Origin: Pseudorasbora parva
Taxonomy: Eukaryota; Chordata; Actinopteri; Cypriniformes; Gobionidae
Direction of reading: 5' to 3'
DNA: 64,000 nt
Assembly (NCBI RefSeq): GCF_024679245.1
Contig: NC_090184.1
Coordinates: forward strand, 16,020,144 to 16,084,143
Each line of letters begins with the position of its first letter. Position 1 is the stretch's first letter. This document shows, one piece after another, positions 42,601-64,000 of the stretch. Below the pieces are notes generated by a model that was not told where the DNA came from, ran no database searches, and saw only the letters and a list, made by a program, of their open reading frames with translations. The position numbers were made by a program, and so were the translations under genes.

Positions 42601-45596
42601 CGTGCGCTCTGCTAAGTGATGAACTGTGACTTGGAATCTCATATGGTCCGTTGTTTCCGGAAGAAAACACTGAACACAACAGAGAAAATAAATAAATAAA
42701 ACTAAAAATGTCCATGTTATTACATTTCACAAACTTAATTCCTATCGACCAGCTCACTTAGAACAGCGCTCGTGGATCGATTAGTTGAGACTGTTTTCCA
42801 AGATGGCGCCTGTCCGTGAACGCGTAAGGCACTATGTTTATAAAGTATCTTCTTATTAAACTGTTTGTACTTTTACAAACTTCTCAATGCTTCGGTTTGC
42901 ATGTAGGGACCCTCATTATGCTACCGTATTAGTGTGAGGCTATTTTGAGCCTTGTTAGTGTTATTAACTAGCGATTTAATTTCACTACTCTGTGCCCCAT
43001 AGACTAGTGTTATAAGCTAATCTGTTTTTAAAGATAAAACTCTTTACATTCGATTTTCATTGAAACGCATCCCAGAGAACGATCTACTCGGTAACCATCT
43101 GTTAATTACCCCTAGGGTCATTTCTCACCGGAGTTGTCCTTTAAGCGGCCTTTAGCGCATCAGATAAACTAATGAAAATTCTGAGATAATGGAAGCACTG
43201 TGATACGTTACACTAAATCCTTTCATCTCAGAGAGATGGAAAAGCCATTTTGGAAAACGTCACACTGAATGGAAAGGAACTTCCTGGCTGTCAAGGCCGG
43301 GTTCAGAACCCTGGTAAGTGATCATTTCAAACCGTACTGCCACAGCCTTCCCTATAAACTCAACATCCTTTACTTCCTGTGACGTCTCTTTCTAGGTCAC
43401 GCTCTGGAGGCCGGCTGGTTCCTGCTGCAGTATGGGCTGACAAAAGGAGACGTGCAACTGCAGAAGACGGCCGTGGATAAGTTCATGGAGATCCCGTTCC
43501 ACACTGGATGGGACAAACAACATGGTGGCCTTTTCTACTTCCTGGATGTAGACGGTCATTGTCCGACTCAGGTTAGATTATAGCCATGATTTCAGATGTA
43601 GGGGAAATCTGGGTTAACTTTAGTGACCTCCGAATATTTAAAAAATATCTAGTTCTCTAATGAAACTTTAGATGGCTTACGCTAATGGTTCCTTAAATGG
43701 ATAGTTCACCCAAAAATGAAAATGCCATCAAAAATGATGTCATCATTTCCTCTAGGGATGTCTAAAACAGTAGCCTAAAATAGGGGGTTTCAAACTTTAT
43801 GAAGCCAAGGCCCCCCAGATATGACCCTTTTATGAGGGACCCTCTTCCTAAAATCCATCTCTATATTTGTATGTATAAAAAACATTTAACCGTTAGATAA
43901 ATGGTAAACGTAACATCAACACAACATATTGTTTCCAAACTTAAAAATGGCTATACGTAATGCTGGATGTATAAACCTGAAGAAGAACATTTTCAATAAG
44001 ATTTATTTGTATAAGCAACATTTTACAATAAATGTATGTAAGCAGCTAATGTTCAGGGATGTGATGCTGAGGAAATTTTCTCACGGAATTTTTTATCTTT
44101 TTATTCACTGAAAATTTCTGGGGACCCCTCAGAACCTTCTGGAGGACCCCTGGGGGTTCCCGGACCCAAGTTTGAAAACCCCTGGCCTAATATATTTGTC
44201 AATGTCCTCAACTTAAACCAAACTTTTATTCTGACGGGCTGTCGAGAAGACCTTTGTCTTCGTGTGCGTGTTTATATGCATAGTTTTTCTCAAATGAAAC
44301 AGTTTCGCATGAAGTGCATTTTGATGTTCACAGACACTATATCGGCTAGTCTGGAGCCCTGCGCTGATATAAACACGGAAGTGACAGAAAGCAGCTGCCT
44401 TTTAGTGGGTAGTGAATTTACTTGGTACTACAGAAATGCTGGTATCGTGAAATTTTCTAAATTTCAGTACTGATTTGATACCTAAGTAACGGTACTTGTA
44501 ATATCCCTCATTTCCTCACCCTCAAGTTGTTCCAAACCTGTACAGGTTTCTTCCTTCTATTAAACAGACGATATTTTAAAGATATTCGATATGATTTGTT
44601 TGACCTACCCTAAGGACCCATCAGCCTGCGCCATCCAGTTAGTCAGACCTAGCCATCACTATGGCATAAGCTCATTGGCCACAGCTGATTCTGCAGCCAA
44701 TAGTTTGCAGTGCACTTTTAGAAACCTGTCTAGATCTGCTGCAGGTCATTTCATGTTTTCCATTTGCATCATACATGCTCACCTCCTCATGTCTGTGTGT
44801 ACAGTTAGAATGGAATATGAAGTTGTGGTGGCCTCACTGTGAAGCTCTGATCGCCTACCTGATGGCCTACAGCCACACCAGAGAGCCTGCGCTGCTGGAG
44901 CGATTCAAACTCATCTACGACTACACCTTCAGACATGTAAGACATGCATCACAGAGACATCATGTAATACGTTACGGAATGGGTGTAAGTGTCAGCTGTT
45001 TGTATCTTCGTTCCAGTTTTCTGATGAGAAACACGGCGAGTGGTTTGGATATCTGAGTCGTCAGGGAGAGGTTGTGCTGGATTTCAAAGGAGGACCCTTC
45101 AAAGGTGTGCACTTTCAGGAAACCACTTTCCATCATTGTCAACTTCATGCTAGCCTGCTGTAGTTTGTGTGAACATTTTTTAGCCAAAATGAATGTCTTA
45201 TTTGAGCAGCAGAGCATCTTATATTCCTAATCAATTAATTATTAGCTACACAGGCATTGAAAAGGTTTAGGGTCAGTCATATTTTTTTAGTCGTTTGTTT
45301 GCAAAGGCTGCATTTATTTGATCAAGAACTGCAGTACAACCGTAATATGAAAAACAAATCTTTACCATAACTTTTGATCAATTTAATGCATCCTTGCTGA
45401 AAAAAAAGGATTTCTTTGAAATGGTACGGACCCCAAACTTGTGAAACTGTACACTTTGAAATAGTCAAGTTTATCATATAGTTTTTTGTATTTAACATGA
45501 CATGTAATCTTTTGCACAGGGTTCTTCCACGTTCCTCGGTGTCTCTTCATGTGTGAGAAGCTTCTGGATGGTCTTCTTGAAAAGCAGGAGTCTTGA
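39530..45596 (+). CDS. renbp: renbp: N-acylglucosamine 2-epimerase (renin-binding protein), 10 exons
   Basis: Cytosolic enzyme that interconverts N-acetylglucosamine and N-acetylmannosamine, feeding or draining sialic-acid metabolism; the mammalian protein also binds renin. Ten exons join without a phase error to give 403 aa, close to the mammalian 417-427. Exons: 39530-39630, 39939-40014, 40135-40210, 41015-41193, 41972-42196, 43232-43313, 43396-43571, 44805-44936, 45017-45104, 45520-45596. Landmarks of the alpha/alpha barrel are HGGFF (33-37), [26 protein letters not shown] (247-254), [14 protein letters not shown] and [12 protein letters not shown] (355-). The active-site His-bearing motifs are intact. 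It converges with kdm5c. Confidence 0.97.
39939..40014 (+). CDS. renbp: renbp exon 2
   Basis: Between tttag| and CAG|gtaaga. [20 protein letters not shown] is a signature of the epimerase N-terminus. Confidence 0.97.
40135..40210 (+). CDS. renbp: renbp exon 3
   Basis: Between ccaccag| and TCAG|gtttgt, phase 1 end. [20 protein letters not shown]. Confidence 0.96.
40425..40690. repeat. Cyprinid interspersed repeat
   Basis: Phrases tggtttccacaaaaatatta, gaaggatcatgtgacgattg and ggagtaatgatgctctattc mark a repeat also found in pieces at 39005-39055, 25640-25770 and 45290-45450. In renbp intron 3. Confidence 0.6.
41015..41193 (+). CDS. renbp: renbp exon 4
   Basis: Between tttcag| and CAG|gttaaa. 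Encodes [31 protein letters not shown] and [15 protein letters not shown]. Confidence 0.96.
41274..41861. mobile_element. TTAA-flanked MITE (about 588 bp)
   Basis: AGGCACAATATGTAA / TTACATATTGTACCT, TTAA at 41270-41273 and 41862-41865. In renbp intron 4. Confidence 0.82.
41972..42196 (+). CDS. renbp: renbp exon 5
   Basis: 75 codons, phase 0, between catcag| and CAG|gtgagc. Encodes [30 protein letters not shown] and VERILQHIQ. Confidence 0.97.
42221..43141. mobile_element. Long-inverted-repeat element (hairpin), renbp intron 5
   Basis: Ends AAGGACAACTCCGGTGAGAA and its inverse. Left arm about 42221-42600, right arm about 42770-43141, nearly perfect complements (for example ggttacagagtagatcgttc and gaacgatctactcggtaacc). 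TAA flanks both ends. No coding potential. Confidence 0.9.
43232..43313 (+). CDS. renbp: renbp exon 6
   Basis: Between tctcag| and CTG|gtaagt. [20 protein letters not shown] then GRVQNPG; phase 1 end. Confidence 0.96.
43396..43571 (+). CDS. renbp: renbp exon 7 (active-site region)
   Basis: Between tttctag| and CAG|gttaga. [13 protein letters not shown] and [20 protein letters not shown], conserved barrel motifs carrying catalytic-site histidines. Confidence 0.97.
43695..44585. repeat. Angel-like MITE with nested hAT
   Basis: Left end ttaaatggatagttcaccc at 43692; right arm tcctcaccctcaagttgttc, caaacctgtacagg near 44513-44545. It contains 43781-44184. In renbp intron 7. Confidence 0.6.
43781..44184. 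mobile_element. hAT MITE with near-perfect 8-bp TSD
   Basis: tagggggtttcaaact / agtttgaaaacccctg termini, TSD gcctaaaa (43773-43780) and gcctaata (44185-44192). Confidence 0.8.
44805..44936 (+). CDS. renbp: renbp exon 8
   Basis: 44 codons, phase 0, between gtacag| and CAT|gtaaga. [20 protein letters not shown] then [11 protein letters not shown]. Confidence 0.97.
45017..45104 (+). CDS. renbp: renbp exon 9
   Basis: Between gttccag| and AAAG|gtgtgc. [20 protein letters not shown] then DFKGGPFKG, containing the second conserved active-site His segment. Confidence 0.97.
45520..45596 (+). CDS. renbp: renbp exon 10 (stop)
   Basis: Acceptor tgcacag|; [20 protein letters not shown] then EKQES and TGA. 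Confidence 0.96.
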
Positions 45597-45995
45597 ACTT
45601 GCACTATTTAGCACTATACACTTTTCATTATACAGTTTAAATTACACTTATATTGTCGAATTGTATTACGGGTTTATATTTTGTTTTATTAATTTTTAAG
45701 TGCCATTTTTAAGCCATTAATCTAACACGTGAATGAAAAAGGGACCATAGTTTATTTTTTTGATTGAATGATTTCTAGCCATGATCTGTACTGTGTACAC
45801 AAGTTGGAGACTCATTGAGTTCATCTCAAAGGGAATTGTTGATAAGTTAAATTCAGCTACATGATAATCATAAGCATGTTTATAAATCTTGAAAACGACT
45901 CCTCTATGATCACTGTGCTGCCTCGAGTGCCTTTACATGTTATTTTCAACACTAATGTGTAGAATTCTTTTTTTAAAGACATTCCAACAGCTCTG

Positions 45996-46306
45996 AATAA
46001 ATTGACATGTTTACTGAAATGGCTTTACTTTTTTCTTAGTACAGCACTTTTTTGCTGAGGGTAAATGTAAGTAAAGCTCACACTGACTGATATACATGAA
46101 GGCTGTAAGGTGTCTTGCTCACTGGCACACTAGACCTCAATCTAGACTTCAATTATATTTCATACTTCATTTTCTATTTGTTCTTTTTATGTTACCGAGT
46201 GTATATTATCTAACATAAGTTCCTTGTGTAATTGCCCTTAGCCTGTTGATTTTTGCTCATGGTATTCAGCCACAATGAAATGCTTTGCAATAAGACTTAG
46301 AATAAA
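45996..46306 (+). terminator. renbp: renbp polyA signals
   Basis: AATAAA at 45996-46001 (400 bp after the stop) and again at 46301-46306. Either could be used. Both lie before the converging kdm5c signal. Confidence 0.5.
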
Positions 46307-46559
46307 TGTGAATAAGTTTGTTTTACCTTATTAGAACAAAAATTTGAAATGATGATCAGAATTGTTAAAATTCAAATGATACCCAACCCTACACGTCAGT
46401 AGCAATATGCGTGCCCACGATGCCACCGTTTTCAGGACCCCCATAACGTCACTCGTGCAAATTAACGGCCAAAACTTGCCTTTTCGTTTTCCGCCTTCAA
46501 GTTTAGTTTGTGTCGCGTAAACGCCCTGAGGTTACCACCATAAGTCATAAAACAGATTC

Positions 46560-47459
46560 CTAAAACAATTCTAAACTTTTATTTTCTAACAAGAGTGAAA
46601 AGAAACAAAGGCAACATTTAAATGAAAATGTTTATACACAAACTCACGACAATGCGTGTCTGCAATAGCAATACCAATAATAATAATATAATAATAATAA
46701 TAATAGAATTATTAGAACCCCAGCAACAAAATAAGATGGAAATAAAGGGTTAAAGTGAGATTTTGTACAGTTCTGTGGAGAGGAAGAGGGGAAAAGAGCA
46801 GGTAGCTTAAGAGACAACAGTATCACTGAAAAGGAAATGACGATGAAGACAGTAAACTCAGAGGAAGAGGAAAAGAGAGGAAGGACTATGCAGTAACCTA
46901 TCTTAGGAAAGTAGCACCAGAACGTAAATGCCTTTGTTTTTTCCATCACACTTTCAAAATATTGTACTAGTTTATTCACAATGTCGAGTCTCCCTGACAA
47001 AATCTGAGACTCGGTACAAAAAGAATACAGGTGTCATTGTGGCAGCGATACCAGTCCCCTGCTCGACGCCCCTCCTCTGCCTGGCCGTCAAGTGTGTACA
47101 TATGTGTGTGAGAGAGAATACCTGGACAAGTCATATTATGCAGCATGGCATTTGCGTTAAGAACAGTTTGGTACACCTATATCGTAAAGACAGCTCAAGT
47201 GCAAGGCAAATCCCATTGTCTCCCTCTTCTAAGAGAGCAGAGATCTGCAGCCTGCGCCGGTCAACTGTTCAAGATGAGGGTGTGAACAGAGGCAAACGGG
47301 AAGGAAAAAGTGCAGTGGTTAGTATGGTGGGGAGCGTCCATTTGATGGGTTGAAAAGAAGAATTAATGTGAGCTTATTATGTGGGAAAATGAGCCTGAGC
47401 CCTGTGTTTTTTCTGTCTCTGTGGTTCTCTTCTCAATCACCATCTGCCCCTCCACAGCT
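46560..47459 (-). other. kdm5c: kdm5c 3' UTR
   Basis: About 900 bp after the stop, ending at an AATAAA on the minus strand (46578-46583). Open frames here are short and unlike known proteins. Confidence 0.6.
46578..46583 (-). terminator. kdm5c: kdm5c polyA signal
   Basis: AATAAA on the minus strand (tttatt on plus), 270 bp from the second renbp signal on the opposite strand. Confidence 0.55.
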
Positions 47460-62138
<14,679 letters not shown>

Positions 62139-62295
62139 TTAATCAAAAGATGAATTATGACAAATTCCATTATGTCACACCCTAAGAATGGCCCGCCTGG
62201 TGGGCAAAACAAGGCTTTACTCCATTGCACACAAGCTAGGTACTAATGTAGTAAGACAGTGATATTAAATGACCAAATTCAACATAAACCTTATT

Positions 62296-63794
62296 CAGGG
62301 TATATACAGCAATCCTTATGTTAAATTTACTACTTTTTAATACCTTTTTTACTACCTTCATAATATTTTTTAAAACCATCACGACACTGAATTGCAAGTG
62401 TTAATCAGCGACCTTTCTATTATTTACACAGATTTTGACATATATAACATACAAAAAAAAAGAATAGATTTAGAATCGACGAAGTGAGTGTCAGATACAG
62501 ATCGGAAATCTGTTATAAGTTATCATTCAGACACAGTAAAATACATCTCAACATTCACAAAGGTTGGTTAAGGAGAAGCATTACTGCATACACATTTGAT
62601 TTCAATTAATAATTGGTAATGTAACATTATTTAGTGTTTTTTAAAATTATTAAAATTATTTTTTTGTCCAACAACAAAACCTGAGCCAAATATTACAATT
62701 ATATAGCTGTGATAAGTTGTTGAATTTAACAAAATACTAAAAACTAGTGTTGTCAATTGATTAAAAACGTTAACTAGATTAATCACACATTTTTTCTGTG
62801 ATTAATTGCAATAAAAAAAAGAAATGTTTTTGTACGTTTTTAATATATTTTTTAATATAATAATTTCACAGTTAATCAAATTAATGTAGAAACAACATAA
62901 AGACCGTATATTTTAAATACTTGTTTAAATGGCATCTTTTTATGAATGAAGGCCAGTATTACTGATATTAATACAGCTACTGATTTTTTTTTTTTTTTTA
63001 CATTTATTATTAGGCTTAAAAAATATAACAGTTTTGAATTTAAGTAGACTTAAAACAATGCTAACATAAACCCATAATAAATGTCATGTTTACTCCTGCC
63101 CTTCCTGTCTTAACAGTTATGAAATATACAGAAATGTAATAAAGTTATCAAAGTTATATGCAGTCTGCACTGCATAAACTATTAATTAAATAGTTAATCC
63201 TTATTAAAGCTACAAAAGTTATTTAGTCAAGAGCAGCGAGTCATTTTTTTCTCTGTTCCCTTTGTTCTTTAACTTTACTGACAGGAAGCTTCATTGGCTG
63301 CTGTCCCTTTAAGAGCAGACAGACACGCGGATCTCACTGTCTATGGATCGCGCCTCATTCTCTCACAACTCTTTGTTCATTTTAGACTTTATATAAATCA
63401 TTTAAGATTGCTCTTATGAGGATAGATGTTGAAGATATGCCTTGAAGCAAGTCTAAAATAAAACGTAAGCCAGCCCCTTCTGTTGAGCGCGCAGTGTTCG
63501 GAGATGATGCCGAACGGCCGCTGAATATGACGTCAGCATCAAACATGCGTTGAGCCGGAGACGAAAGATCTTTGATTATGTGCCCAGATATGCTAAAGCC
63601 CATATCTAAACGAACTAACGCGAACGCAGGTAGAATTTCAATCAGAATAGGACACCTGATAGTCTGAAAAAATAATACCTAATTTGGAAAAAAATAATAC
63701 CTCTGAGACCACATTTAACACTTTTAATGGCCTTAAATTTGACAATTTTGATTTATCACTTTTTAATACTTTTTAAAACCCCGCGGACACCCTG
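62296..63794. mobile_element. CAGGGTAT element, copy C (1499 bp, 5-bp TSD)
   Basis: CAGGGTATATACAGCA / GCGGACACCCTG ends, TSD TTATT (62291-62295, 63795-63799). Diverged relative of copies A and B, in the intron before the last JmjC exon. Confidence 0.85.
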
Positions 63795-64000
63795 TTATTA
63801 ATGGTGCATAACATGTACAGGAAAAAAGATCAACATTGCAGTTTCTCATTAATCTTTTTCCAATAAAAAATAAATATAAAGAAAAAAAACTCAACCATTT
63901 AACGTGCTGCATTTATCTGCTCACCTGTATGCATCATTAATACGGTGTATACTGAATTTGCGCTTTTAATATTACTGTTTTAGTATAGTAGAGCACTTTA

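Noticed and set aside
46644..47353. Frames of 118 and 141 codons between renbp and kdm5c
   Set aside because: Inside the kdm5c 3' UTR; low complexity and no family match.

Overview
This 64 kb window is nuclear DNA from a teleost fish, most likely a cyprinid (zebrafish-like). Short, well-bounded exons with GT/AG splice sites sit in long AT-rich introns packed with short DNA transposons of kinds common in cyprinids: TTAA-flanked MITEs, hAT MITEs, a Tc1 remnant and an L1-like fragment. No prokaryotic, viral or CRISPR feature is visible. Species cannot be fixed from sequence alone.

Four protein-coding genes were assembled exon by exon, with splice phases that close in every case except one ambiguous terminal junction. 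(1) A BICD1/BICD2-like dynein cargo adaptor on + (coding exons 3327-26050, polyA signal near 27056), with the CC1 box, central coiled coil and Rab6-binding CC3 core followed by an unusually long Ser-rich tail. (2) A FAM107-family actin-associated protein on + (31228-34387, four coding exons). (3) renbp, N-acylglucosamine 2-epimerase/renin-binding protein, on + (39530-45596, ten exons, 403 aa). (4) The 3' two-thirds of kdm5c, a JmjC H3K4 demethylase, on - (47460-62135, fourteen exons, 962 aa from the end of JmjC to the stop). The rest of kdm5c lies beyond the right edge. renbp and kdm5c converge tail to tail, with polyA signals about 300-600 bp apart.

The genes are unrelated in pathway: microtubule transport, actin/stress response, amino-sugar metabolism and chromatin. 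They are not an operon-like unit.

Much of the non-coding DNA can be explained by transposons with readable boundaries. Two G/C-rich hAT elements (909-2475, 18211-19449) and a palindromic hAT MITE (2640-2822) have perfect 8-bp target duplications. At least seven elements start AGG... and sit in TTAA. Four elements starting CAGGG have 5-bp duplications. kdm5c intron 51385-56314 holds a nest at least three levels deep. renbp intron 5 contains a roughly 920 bp inverted repeat that could fold into a long hairpin. A dead L1-like reverse transcriptase lies upstream of renbp.

I found no novel multi-gene system. The best leads are the long tail and dual-frame last exon of the BICD gene, tandem candidate SUMO-interacting motifs in kdm5c, the renbp intronic hairpin, and the 5-bp-duplication transposon family.
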